This document shows positions 9,259-17,917 of a DNA stretch of 64,000 nucleotides, in pieces. Positions within the stretch are counted from its first letter, which is position 1, and the number at the start of each line of letters is the position of its first letter. The position numbers and the translations under genes were made by a program. Source of the stretch: Barthelona sp. PAP020 (Eukaryota; Metamonada: BaSk clade). The DNA lies in NCBI GenBank assembly GCA_040182905.1, contig JARQWU010000025.1:1-64000 (forward strand), written 5' to 3'. A model generated the notes under the pieces. That model was not told the origin of the DNA. It was given only the letters and a program-made list of their open reading frames with translations, and searched no databases.

Positions 9259-10566
9259 ATGTAAAACAAAGACAAACAAATGTCAGTAATTTGTTATTGT
9301 TTCACAAACAACTCTTGGCAAATACTCTGGAAAAGGCATGAAATAAAAGTATCACAACTGAGTTAAGTTTATTTTTATGCCTGTATAAGATATAATGTTG
9401 GCAGCAGTGTCAACATTTTGAAAACATTTTTTAATTATTTGTTGAAACAAAACAGTAAAGTTTTTCAATTTTTTCCAGGCGAAGAAGCACTTCTTGTATA
9501 AGTGAATAAGAAAGACAAATTTTATTTTTTTTCTGGCTTTCGAGAGGCAAACGATCCAGTGAATTTTGTTTTTACAAAATACAATAAAGAAGTGCATTTT
9601 TTTTTTCAAATCTTTAAATCTGAACATTGAAATTGAATTTTAATCTCTTTGTTTCCCCATAAGGGTTTTGAATAAAATTTTATTAAATGTTTTCCACTTT
9701 CTCTACAATTATTTCCAAGCCAAGAAGGACTGTGTACATGAGTGAACAAAAAAGAATGAAGTCTATTTGGCTAATGGTTTTCGAAGCCCGAATGATCTGT
9801 TGAAAAAATAGATTTTGTTTTTGTCAAAAGGGTATTTCACAAAAATTTTCGTAGTTGAGCCTTAAAAATAAATTTCAACCCCTCGATTCCGCCACCTCAG
9901 GTTTTTGACTGAAATATGCTTGAATGAGTTTTCTGGGTCGATCTCTTTCATCAAGACATTTCACAACAAAAGCAAAATTTCCACATTTGATCAACTTTTA
10001 CTTCAGCAGCATATCTTTTGATTGAAAATTCTCAAAATGAGTTTCTCCAGTTTTTAATCGTGAATAAATAATTCTGTTTGACGATTTTTATCCACTTTAA
10101 TCATTTTTTATAGTTGGTTGGGAACAAAAAATATCAATTATATGATGTTTCTTTTATTTATTTCAATTAAGGTTGTTACATACAACCATTTGGAGACTGT
10201 GATTTAAGATATGAAAAAAGTGTCTGCACAAAAAAAAAATGAAGACTTGATTCATTCATATGGCACTCTTGCACATTCAATTTATAAATCTCTTGAGCAA
10301 AATATGTCAATGTCACTACTGAATCAATAAATCTGTAGAAATGCATTGGAACAATTTTCGACAAAAATATTCGAACAAACAACATTACGATGAACTTTCA
10401 CAATTTTGTAACATTTTCAGAATGTTTAATTCAATATCGAAAGCACAACTATGTGGATGAATTTGAAAATAGAAATCTCAAAAAATTAAATAATCATTGA
10501 CAAAAATATCTACAAACTAGTCTAATCATTCATTCATCTAATTTCAACGACGACCGCTTCAAAATA
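9259..10566. other. 1.3-kb intergenic region, contains a diverged duplication
   Basis: No convincing gene lies between the two ankyrin genes. Open frames at 9352-9627 and 10176-10385 (both minus) are short, have unusual composition and match no family I know. The region carries a diverged direct duplication with a period of about 238 bp (separate entry) and otherwise AT-rich sequence, and may include gene remnants. Confidence 0.45.
9473..9930. repeat. Diverged tandem duplication, unit about 238 bp
   Basis: Copy A starts near 9473 and copy B near 9711. They share, in order: TTCCAGGCGAAGAAG versus TTCCAAGCCAAGAAG; GTATAAGTGAATAAG versus GTACATGAGTGAACA; TTTCGAGAGGCAAACGATC versus TTTCGAAGCCCGAATGATC; TTTTGTTTTTACAAAA versus TTTTGTTTTTGTCAAAA; and a closing CATAAGGGTTTTGA versus CCTCAGGTTTTTGA. 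The order and spacing are kept, so common descent is likely despite many differences. It does not code consistently in any frame in both copies. Confidence 0.6.
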
Positions 10567-12447
10567 ATGACCAATTTGAGAGAAAAATTTCCAAGTGCTT
10601 CAAAAGAAAGAAAATCTTTTTTCCGATTTTTGAATTCCTTTTTTCAGACAATGGTTGTTAACAATGCAATCAAGGAAATCGACCCTTACATTAAGCATAA
10701 CATGGATCAAGTTGTTGTTCCAGATGCGTTTGATGTAGATGGATTTGAAGATGATGGTCGTCCAAAGAAGATTTATTATGCAGCATGTGATGGTAATCTT
10801 GAGGTTGTCAAGCAATGTATCAAAGCTGGCGTTGATGTGAACAAACAGGGCGAGGAAGGAAGAACATCAGTTTATGGCGCTGCTATGAATGGGCATGTCA
10901 ATGTTGTTGAGTTTTTGTTGGATTTTGGAGCTGATGTTACTTTGTGCTCGAATGATGGTGTTTCTCCATTCCTTATAAGTTGTCAAAATGGTCATGTTGA
11001 TGTGGCCAAAATGCTCTTCGATCATGGCGCTGATGTTAATTTGTGTGACAATGATGGATTTTCTCCATTGCACATTAGTTGTCAAAATGGTCATCTTGAT
11101 GTGGCCAAAATGCTCTTGGATCATGGTGCTGGTGTTAATTTGTGTACAGATGAAGGTGCTTCTCCATTGTTTAATAGTTGTTACGGTGGACATCTTGATG
11201 TTACCAGATTGCTCTTGGATTATGGATTTGATGTTAATTTGTGTGACAAAGATGGATTTTCTCCATTGTATCTCAGCTGTCAAGAAGGTCATGTTGATGT
11301 AGCCAAAATGCTCTTAGATCATGGAGCTGATCTTAGTTTGTGTGATAATTATGGTTGTTCTCCATTTTACGTCAGTTGTCAACAAGGTCACCTTGATGTG
11401 GCCAAAATGCTCTTGGATCATGGTGTTGATGTTAATTTGTGTGATAATGATGGATTTTCTCCATTTTACGTCAGTTGTGAACAATGTCACCTTGATGTGG
11501 CCAAAATGCTCTTGGATTGTGGCGCTGATATAAATTTGTGTGACGATTTTGGGTTTTCTCCATTGTATCTCAGTTGTCAAAAAGGTCATCTTGATGTAGT
11601 CAAAATGCTGGTGGATCATGGGGCTGATGTTTATTTGTGTGACAATTATGGGTTTTCTCCATTCTTTGTCAGTTGTCAAGAAGGTCATCTTGATGTGGCC
11701 AAAATGTTCTTGGATTATGGAGTTGATGTTAATTTGTGCGACAATGATGGATTTTCTCCATTGCACATTAGTTGTCAAAATGGTCATCTTGATGTGGCCA
11801 AAATGCTCTTGGATCATGGTGCTAATGTTAATTTGTGTGACAATGATGGATTTTCTCCATTGTATCTCAGCTGTCAACAAGGTCATCTTGATGTAGCCAA
11901 AATGCTCTTGGATCATGGCGTTGATATTAATTTATGTACAAATGATGGTGTTTCTGCATTCTATGTCACTTGTCAAGAAGGTCATCTTAATGTAGCTAAA
12001 ATGCTTCTAAATTGTCCCAAAATGAACATAAATGGTGAAGAGATGCTAATATTTTTCAATAGATTGTATACTTGTGATGAAGAATGGCAAAGAAACGATG
12101 AATGCCGCATTTTGAGCTTTGCCAACTTGAAGCAACAATTGGAGGGAAATGAAGCTGTTGATTTGAGATTTGAGCACTTTTCTAAAGCTGAGTTAATTGA
12201 TTTGGTAAAAAATGAAGGCTATCTGTTATCGACACTTGTTGCAATGAAGGTAAACAGTGTCATTATTCGAGATTTTGTGAGTGCTGGGGTCTACATGAAT
12301 CAAAGAGATTTTGACATGACAACAAATTTTTGTTGGGATTTGGTCGACATCAATGAAAGAAACGGTGGCAATATGCGTCAGTATATTGATGAAGAAATGG
12401 AAGATGTTGACAGTGAGGAGAGTGATGAAAGTGATGCTGATTATTAA
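10567..12447 (+). CDS. Ankyrin-repeat protein with novel C-terminal domain
   Basis: The 626-residue protein has about 60 N-terminal residues of no known family. Thirteen 33-residue ankyrin repeats follow, residues 63-491, with consensus NDGFSPLYVSCQ, GHLDVAKMLLDHG and a closing DVNLCD; the first is degenerate. The repeats are unusually uniform, suggesting recent expansion or conversion. A linker of about 48 residues leads to a C-terminal domain at residues 540-603 that recurs in the WD40 protein at 28887-30113; the core runs from AGVYMNQ through CWDLVDINE to NGGNM. The end is an acidic, Ser-rich tail. Ankyrin arrays bind proteins; the C-terminal domain probably supplies a common function or partner. 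No signal peptide or membrane segment is seen. Confidence 0.93.
   Translation: MTNLREKFPSASKERKSFFRFLNSFFQTMVVNNAIKEIDPYIKHNMDQVVVPDAFDVDGFEDDGRPKKIYYAACDGNLEVVKQCIKAGVDVNKQGEEGRTSVYGAAMNGHVNVVEFLLDFGADVTLCSNDGVSPFLISCQNGHVDVAKMLFDHGADVNLCDNDGFSPLHISCQNGHLDVAKMLLDHGAGVNLCTDEGASPLFNSCYGGHLDVTRLLLDYGFDVNLCDKDGFSPLYLSCQEGHVDVAKMLLDHGADLSLCDNYGCSPFYVSCQQGHLDVAKMLLDHGVDVNLCDNDGFSPFYVSCEQCHLDVAKMLLDCGADINLCDDFGFSPLYLSCQKGHLDVVKMLVDHGADVYLCDNYGFSPFFVSCQEGHLDVAKMFLDYGVDVNLCDNDGFSPLHISCQNGHLDVAKMLLDHGANVNLCDNDGFSPLYLSCQQGHLDVAKMLLDHGVDINLCTNDGVSAFYVTCQEGHLNVAKMLLNCPKMNINGEEMLIFFNRLYTCDEEWQRNDECRILSFANLKQQLEGNEAVDLRFEHFSKAELIDLVKNEGYLLSTLVAMKVNSVIIRDFVSAGVYMNQRDFDMTTNFCWDLVDINERNGGNMRQYIDEEMEDVDSEESDESDADY
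10753..12039 (+). repeat. Thirteen 99-bp tandem repeats (ankyrin array)
   Basis: Thirteen in-frame 99-bp units run without gaps. Units 4 and 11 are identical over about 75 bp at 11053 and 11746, exactly 693 bp (seven units) apart, so whole blocks appear to have been copied or converted. The repeat also keeps antisense frames open. Confidence 0.95.
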
Positions 12448-12773
12448 TAAGGGCTGTTTATGTGGACATGTTTGTCCAATATGCTTTCTTTTCGATCTTT
12501 TTCTTGTATAAATTATAGTTTGTTTGTTATTTGATATAGCTTGATAAAAGTCAAGTTTTTTGTTTGAAATTCAAAAATTCATTTTCTGACCTTTCATTTG
12601 TTTTTGAAAATTGTTCAAAGGTTCTCATTTTCAAAAAATTCACATTGCTTGTCCTCATATTTAACCAAAAAACAATAAATCTCGATACATTTTACAAAAT
12701 ACATAAATTAAAATTGATAATTTTTGAAAGGTTTAAAATATTTGAAAATTTGAATAAGATTGAAAAATTTGCC
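12448..12773. other. Convergent intergenic region
   Basis: These 326 bp lie between two converging genes, so they contain both 3' ends. The sequence is AT-rich. An open frame at 12564-12791 overlaps the next gene's end and has no coding features. Confidence 0.4.
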
Positions 12774-14492
12774 TTAATATCTCACTTTTGATCTTCTAAT
12801 TTTTGTCGGATTGACCCTTTTTTTTGGTTTATATGTCACGGGTTTCCTTGGAATGGTAATTCGTGCAGCCTTTGCAAAAGAAGAAGGAAGGTCATAAAAC
12901 TTGTTTGCACCTTCTGGCATTTTAATGCTGGTAGTAAATCTGCTTTCTTTTGCTTGAGAAATACAACCGCCAACAACACGATGAGAACTTTTATTTGTTG
13001 GCACAGCTTTCATCAAATCGATTTCACTATGATAATCCAATGGTCCGGGATGATCCAACTTGTTAATTACTTCTCGATGAGTACTGATGAAACGAGTCGG
13101 GGTGATAGGGTCTTCAATGTTATTTTCAATGCGTTCTCTATGTGTTTTTGCACGTGCTTTAGCAAATTCCCTTTTTAATTTGAGGGTAGGTATTAAATCA
13201 ATAGCTTTTGGACGTTCAACATGTTCAACGGGTTCCAAAAGATGCTTATTTTCTTCAGTCATAACAACCAAATCACCACTTGAGATCATTCTTCTAAAAC
13301 GAGGAACTCCTGGTTTCTTATCTAATCTAGGTGACTCTGGAACTAAACTTTTAAAGACACGAAGTTTGTATTTCTTTGCTTTTTTATTTTCGATATTTTC
13401 TTCTTTTATGGATGCTTGAGACGTAGTTTCATCCATTGGAACTTCATTTGATGAATCAACATCATTATTGACAACCTTCACAACTTCAGCTTTGGACTCA
13501 TTTTCAATCTCAACATTTGATGTGTTTTCGTTCAATTGTTCATCTTTTAAGGAATTTAAATCCATTGATAAATTATTAGTTTCAACAATATGACTGTCAT
13601 TAGCAGTTTCTATCGATTCATTATCTTTGAGTTCAACGAAATTGTCTTCTATTTTATTTTGATCATTGGTATTGTCAGGATGTTCATCATCAGCATTAAT
13701 ATCACTCGATAAATCACCGACTGAGTCATTTGAAGAGGTTTCACGTGTTTCTTGAGGTGTTTCAGTTTCAACCAACACTTCATTGTTTATCTCAATTTCA
13801 GGAGCATTCACAGTGTTGTCTTGATTATCAGATGAGTTGCGTTCCGTGCTTGATTCAAATGTTTCAGCTTTGGTAGTGATGTTCAAATCTTTGGAAATTT
13901 CAGTTTCAATGATATTATTGGTGTTGATTTCCTTTGCAACTTCATCATCAATTTCCTTTTTTTGATCAACTTCAATCAAATCATCCAACCCTTTAGAATC
14001 AGTCTCATTTTTCTCAATGTCATTTTCAAAAGTTTCATTCGTTTCATCATCAACTTCGTCGCTTCTTTGAATATCTGAGATATTATCCTTTTTCGTATTA
14101 TCCACGGTAACATCAAGATTCTCATCCCCTTTGGCTTCATCAATTTTCTCTTTTTCATTCATATCATCAGTTATGGTTTCTTCTTTTTCAAATGAATCAA
14201 TGGAAGGAGAAACTTTACTTATATCATCAATATTGTCATTTACATCAATTGATGAAGAATCATTGACAGTTTCTGAAGTTTGGTTAACTTTTGGTCTAAT
14301 TAATCCAGAATTTTCTTCAGGGGGAGGTAGAGGTTGATCATTACTGGTTTCTTTGACTTCAACATCATTCGAATTATTATTTGAAGTTTCCAATTCCGAA
14401 TTAATTTCATTACTCAATGAAACTGATTGATCAATTTGATCGGAAACAGTGTTCTCTATTGTTTCTGATGAATCAATCTCTGGATTTGACAT
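12774..14492 (-). CDS. Acidic disordered protein with basic C-terminus
   Basis: The 572-residue protein is split in composition. Residues 1 to about 375 are almost wholly Asp, Glu, Asn, Ser and Thr with no predicted fold. From about 378 it becomes basic and better ordered, with PGVPRFRRMISSGDL, then HPGPLDYHSEID and EGANKFYDLPSSFAKA, and ends in a Lys/Arg-rich stretch. The Pro-Gly-Pro-x-x-Tyr motif and spacing recall sperm-tail PG-rich repeats of axonemal microtubule proteins, but only one or two weak copies are seen. The frame starts at a TTG at 14525; the first ATG (MSNPEIDSS) is at 14492. I do not recognise the family; a cytoskeletal role is a guess. Confidence 0.7.
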   Translation of the reverse strand: MSNPEIDSSETIENTVSDQIDQSVSLSNEINSELETSNNNSNDVEVKETSNDQPLPPPEENSGLIRPKVNQTSETVNDSSSIDVNDNIDDISKVSPSIDSFEKEETITDDMNEKEKIDEAKGDENLDVTVDNTKKDNISDIQRSDEVDDETNETFENDIEKNETDSKGLDDLIEVDQKKEIDDEVAKEINTNNIIETEISKDLNITTKAETFESSTERNSSDNQDNTVNAPEIEINNEVLVETETPQETRETSSNDSVGDLSSDINADDEHPDNTNDQNKIEDNFVELKDNESIETANDSHIVETNNLSMDLNSLKDEQLNENTSNVEIENESKAEVVKVVNNDVDSSNEVPMDETTSQASIKEENIENKKAKKYKLRVFKSLVPESPRLDKKPGVPRFRRMISSGDLVVMTEENKHLLEPVEHVERPKAIDLIPTLKLKREFAKARAKTHRERIENNIEDPITPTRFISTHREVINKLDHPGPLDYHSEIDLMKAVPTNKSSHRVVGGCISQAKESRFTTSIKMPEGANKFYDLPSSFAKAARITIPRKPVTYKPKKRVNPTKIRRSKVRY

Positions 14493-15021
14493 AAAAGTAA
14501 TTTGAAATTGTTCTTTTTTTTCCAAATCATTTTTTTTCTGTCAAATAGTTCAATTTAGATACCATATAAAGAAATTTATTGCAATAAATTTATCATCATA
14601 TTAAAATTTTAAATCAATTAGTATTACATCTCACATTTATTTATTTTTCTCTTTTCTTTCTAAATGTTTCAACAATTCTTTTGAATTTTTAAATTTCAAT
14701 TTAATATCAAAAATATGTGGATTAATTAGTTTGAAATTAAAGTTGTTTGGATTGTTTAAGAATAAAATTACTTAGTACCTAATTAAAATTTATTTGTCAC
14801 TATAAATCTATTGCAAAACAAATATCAAATATTTAAAATAAAAAATACCCACATGTTTTTAAGGCGAAAAAAGTTTTGACTTTCAATTTGTGAATGTAAC
14901 TTTTGGTTTCATAATGAAGGTTTTAAAATAAAGAAGAGAAAATAAATAAAAAGCTTTGAAATGTGTGGTAAAAATGACTTGAAAACTTGAAGAGAGAATT
15001 ATTCATGATTTTATTTTTATT
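14493..15021. other. Divergent intergenic region
   Basis: These 529 bp of very AT-rich DNA separate the starts of the acidic protein (minus) and the TBC protein (plus) and must hold both promoters. I see no RNA gene or repeat. Confidence 0.4.
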
Positions 15022-16542
15022 ATGATATTATCTGATACCAACACCATTGAAGTTGCTTCTGGACATTTGTATAATACTCCAAAAGATAGGATATTAGACA
15101 GAATTTCTGAGTTATCATTTGGAGGATTTTTTTCGAATGAAGGCAAAGTTCTGAGACCTTTATCATGGATGTTGAGTCTTTTTGTGATTGAAGATCATGA
15201 TTCAAACACTTGGGAAATCAAAATACATGAAAATAGAAAAAAATATCAAGAAATTAAGAAAAACATTTTAGTTAACCCAAATCAACAACATATTGAAATT
15301 GATCCTTTAGCTATGGATGATAATAACAATAAATGGAATGATTTCTTTGTGAATCAGAGAATTGAAAATGAAATCAAAAGAGATCTCGATAGACACAAAT
15401 CCAGTGAACCTTTTTATCAACAAGGTGATTTTAGAGAGGCTATTGACAATATTTTATTAATTTTTACTCGTGAACATCCAGATATTGGTTATCATCAAGG
15501 GATGGGTGATATTGTTGATCCAATAATGTTGTCTTGTTATTTAAGTCATATTATTGCATGTTCTACCAAGCAAGGAGAACATCCAGTTTGGAAGAGTTTG
15601 GCATTAACCTTATCTGATGCTGAAGCAGATGCATATGTTATTTTTTGTCGTTTAGTATCTAATTACTTGCGTTCATATTTCCTAGACCAAGAAGAAGTTC
15701 ATTATGATGTTGTTGAAGGACATATGGCTATATTAGGTGCTGAAAATGATATTTTGTGTTCAAAATTGGAATTACAAAGACGTCAGCGTGATATGGAAGC
15801 AGAGAACCGAAGTTTATTACTGAAAACTGCTAGAGAAATATTCGACAATGTTCGTTTGAAAGACCAAACATTGTACAACCATTTTATTGAAATAGACCTT
15901 ATTCCTGCGGCATTTTTGGTTGAATGGTTAAGGTGTCTATTTACTCGACAATTTGATGATGAACAGACTTTATTGCTATGGGACTGTCTATTGAGTTGGA
16001 GTGGTTTTCCAATGGATTTCGCTAAAGTTTGTGCTACTACCATGATTCTTGTATTGAAGTCAAAATTAATTAAGATGGACTTGTTGGAATGTTTGCAAAC
16101 ATTGAAGAGTTATCCACCTGTCATTAACATTCGTAAATTATTGATTCAAGTAAAGGCTTTAGGTGAACCAAAAAAATATTCTAATATTCCCTTGTCTCAA
16201 ATTCTCTCTGACAGAGGAATTTTTGAGGATTCCGCTGAAACTCAAGATTTTGTTGTCACACAAACCGCTAGCATTTTTCAAAATGTTTTTAATGGTGCCA
16301 TAAATGCTGAAAATCACAATTACCCAATTAAAAAACAACAATCTCACGCTTTATCTTCGGCTAAAACATCAAAAATGGCAAAAGCTGTTATTGAAGTCAC
16401 ACATCAACAAAATACTAACATTAATCTTTTGAAAGACATTATTGAATCTTTGGAAACAATGTCTGGAACAGAATTTGAACAAGCCAGACCTCAAATCTGC
16501 AGAAATTTACGTAATTATCTTTCGAATATTCAACAAAATTAA
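15022..16542 (+). CDS. TBC-domain RabGAP, TBC1D5-like
   Basis: The 506-residue protein has a TBC domain at about residues 40-370. The catalytic arginine finger motif IxxDxxR is present as IKRDLDR near residue 120, and the glutamine finger YxQ as YHQGMGD near residue 156, so GTPase activation should be intact. The pattern DAEADAYVIFCRLV, a long insertion, then FIEIDLIPAAFLVEWLRCLF and LLLWDCLLSW follows TBC1D5, a Rab7 GAP that binds retromer on endosomes, more than other TBC proteins. The C-terminal 120 residues look mostly disordered. Coordinates start at the first ATG. The retromer link is from the family and not from context, although a VPS26 paralogue occurs at 52-53 kb. Confidence 0.85.
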   Translation: MILSDTNTIEVASGHLYNTPKDRILDRISELSFGGFFSNEGKVLRPLSWMLSLFVIEDHDSNTWEIKIHENRKKYQEIKKNILVNPNQQHIEIDPLAMDDNNNKWNDFFVNQRIENEIKRDLDRHKSSEPFYQQGDFREAIDNILLIFTREHPDIGYHQGMGDIVDPIMLSCYLSHIIACSTKQGEHPVWKSLALTLSDAEADAYVIFCRLVSNYLRSYFLDQEEVHYDVVEGHMAILGAENDILCSKLELQRRQRDMEAENRSLLLKTAREIFDNVRLKDQTLYNHFIEIDLIPAAFLVEWLRCLFTRQFDDEQTLLLWDCLLSWSGFPMDFAKVCATTMILVLKSKLIKMDLLECLQTLKSYPPVINIRKLLIQVKALGEPKKYSNIPLSQILSDRGIFEDSAETQDFVVTQTASIFQNVFNGAINAENHNYPIKKQQSHALSSAKTSKMAKAVIEVTHQQNTNINLLKDIIESLETMSGTEFEQARPQICRNLRNYLSNIQQN

Positions 16543-16682
16543 CACAACAAAAACAAATCACAATTTTTATATAAATAGGTCGTAATCTTATTTCTTTTTT
16601 CTCCAAAAATCAACTAAAAAGAAAATGGTTTTAACCTTTATTTACCGATGTCCAGTCAATGGAACTCTGGTGAGTATAAGAA

Positions 16683-17036
16683 TTATTCTTCTTGTAATAA
16701 AACATTCATACGAACAGAAGGCTCAAAATCAACTTTTTGAAGAGATCTGATCAATGACATAGGAGCACTCATATCAATGACATGCTTGTGAATTCTAAGT
16801 TGGAATTTGTCCCAAGTAGTAGAACCTTCACCACAAGGAGTTTTCATGGTAGTAATGGAAAGATTCTTGATGGGCATACGAATAGGTCCACGAAGCATAC
16901 CAACACGACGTTCCTTGGCGTTCTTAATCAAATGAGATTCAACGCGATTAAGAGCATCAACATCACGAGAAGCAAGGACAAAACGAACCTTGTTCATTTT
17001 CTCTTCTGTAGAACCAGTCTTTTTGTTGTCAGACAT
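16683..17036 (-). CDS. RPS20: 40S ribosomal protein uS10 (S20)
   Basis: The 117-residue protein is the small-subunit head protein uS10. Family blocks are plain: RFVLASRDVDALNRVESHLI, GPIRMPIKNLSITT, KTPCGEGSTTWDKF and LRIHKHVIDM. Length matches other eukaryotes (about 119). The frame stays open 63 codons upstream, but that part is low-complexity and the ATG at 17036 (MSDNKK) matches the normal N-terminus. Just upstream, 17045-17080 has the form of a 36-nt intron that could sit in the 5' untranslated region. Richer codon choice than neighbours fits high expression. Confidence 0.97.
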   Translation of the reverse strand: MSDNKKTGSTEEKMNKVRFVLASRDVDALNRVESHLIKNAKERRVGMLRGPIRMPIKNLSITTMKTPCGEGSTTWDKFQLRIHKHVIDMSAPMSLIRSLQKVDFEPSVRMNVLLQEE

Positions 17037-17369
17037 TGTAAATCTATTGTTAGTAAAGATAAAATGGAAATATTGATACTTTTTAAGGTCAAAAAAAGCG
17101 AAGGAAGTCAAAAAAAAAAAATTTTCCCAAAAATTTAACATTTGTTTTTTCTCTTTTTTCATCCAATTCCTCAATATCATTCGAAAACAAGGTGATTGTA
17201 TTTTCTTTATATATTTCATCAACATAACTTCTTTACTTTTTTAAGTTTTTGTTTCTTTTTCACAAAAAATCTATTGAATAAATTAAGTATCAATGTTTTG
17301 GCACGAAATAAGGAGAGAAAAAATGATTTGAAAACTTTTTCCTTCGACATCATTTTTTGTTTATAACAT
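17037..17369. promoter_or_regulatory. Divergent promoter region, RPS20 / TRM112
   Basis: These 333 bp separate two genes transcribed away from each other, both serving translation. Runs of A and T flank both starts. No defined element can be named beyond the possible 5'UTR intron. Confidence 0.4.
17045..17080 (-). other. Possible 36-nt 5'UTR intron of RPS20
   Basis: Read on the minus strand, this stretch starts GTATCA and ends with a CTAAC box followed by AATAG, nine bases before the RPS20 start codon. The form resembles the two better supported introns in this window and the GTA...CTAAC...AG introns of several metamonads. It lies outside the needed reading frame, so nothing in the protein forces it. 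RNA data would decide. Confidence 0.35.
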
Positions 17370-17837
17370 ATGAGATTAAGATTACACAACATCATAACTT
17401 GCAGAACACCTGAATGTTCTGGAGATATTAATGCACCATGCTTTGAATTTTCATCGATTGATAAGGTGAATACTGAAGATTTAGAATTTAACCCTAACCA
17501 AATGGCTACCATATGGAAAAGAATAAATTTTGAAGAATTACAGAAAGTTTGTGAACAACTTGATGTTGAATGTCCTGCAGATGTTCCTGATGATTTGGAA
17601 GATATTGAAGATGAATCTGTGGCTGAATTTTGGATGAATTTACATCATATTTTAAATGAAATAGATATAGTTGAAGGAGAAATGCAATGTCCAACGTGTG
17701 GTAGAAAATATCAAATACATGAGTCGATTGTTTGTTTTGAACCTTTACCAAAAGAAGAGAATATAGAAGAAGAAAATCAAGAAGAATCTCAAGCACAGTT
17801 TACAGAGGAAATGACCACAACCATTATAGAAGAATAA
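17370..17837 (+). CDS. TRM112: Trm112-type methyltransferase activator
   Basis: The 155-residue protein is Trm112, the zinc-binding cofactor that stabilises methyltransferases acting on tRNA, 18S rRNA (Bud23) and release factor eRF1 (Mtq2). It begins MRLRLHNIITC as in other eukaryotes. A central helical insertion follows, then the diagnostic block HHILNEIDIVEGEMQCPTCG and RKYQIHESI. Cysteines at CRTPEC near the N-terminus and CPTCG in the second half are the expected zinc ligands. A Glu/Gln-rich tail of about 30 residues is longer than usual (the human protein has 125 residues). The ATG at 17370 gives the conserved N-terminus. Confidence 0.93.
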   Translation: MRLRLHNIITCRTPECSGDINAPCFEFSSIDKVNTEDLEFNPNQMATIWKRINFEELQKVCEQLDVECPADVPDDLEDIEDESVAEFWMNLHHILNEIDIVEGEMQCPTCGRKYQIHESIVCFEPLPKEENIEEENQEESQAQFTEEMTTTIIEE

Positions 17838-17917
17838 ATAAATACCATTTATGAATTTTTTTTTTTTATCTGATAATTTTCTTTTCGATAATAATTTCAT
17901 TAATGAATGCTGTATGA

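Noticed and set aside
9352-9627. 91-codon minus-strand frame
   Set aside because: It covers copy A of the duplication, but copy B is not open in the matching frame, and composition is atypical.
10176-10385. 69-codon minus-strand frame
   Set aside because: No recognised motif or neighbour context; could be a remnant, but I cannot support it.
10867-11916. Long antisense open frames opposite the ankyrin repeats (10867-11292 and 11314-11916) and plus-strand frames in another phase
   Set aside because: They are by-products of a 99-bp repeat, which is a multiple of three, so any stop-free frame stays open; their products are repeats of the same shadow.
16625-16740. Short plus-strand frame starting ATGGTTTTAACC followed by a GTGAGT donor-like site
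   Set aside because: It overlaps the 3' end of RPS20 on the other strand, and no second exon can be found.
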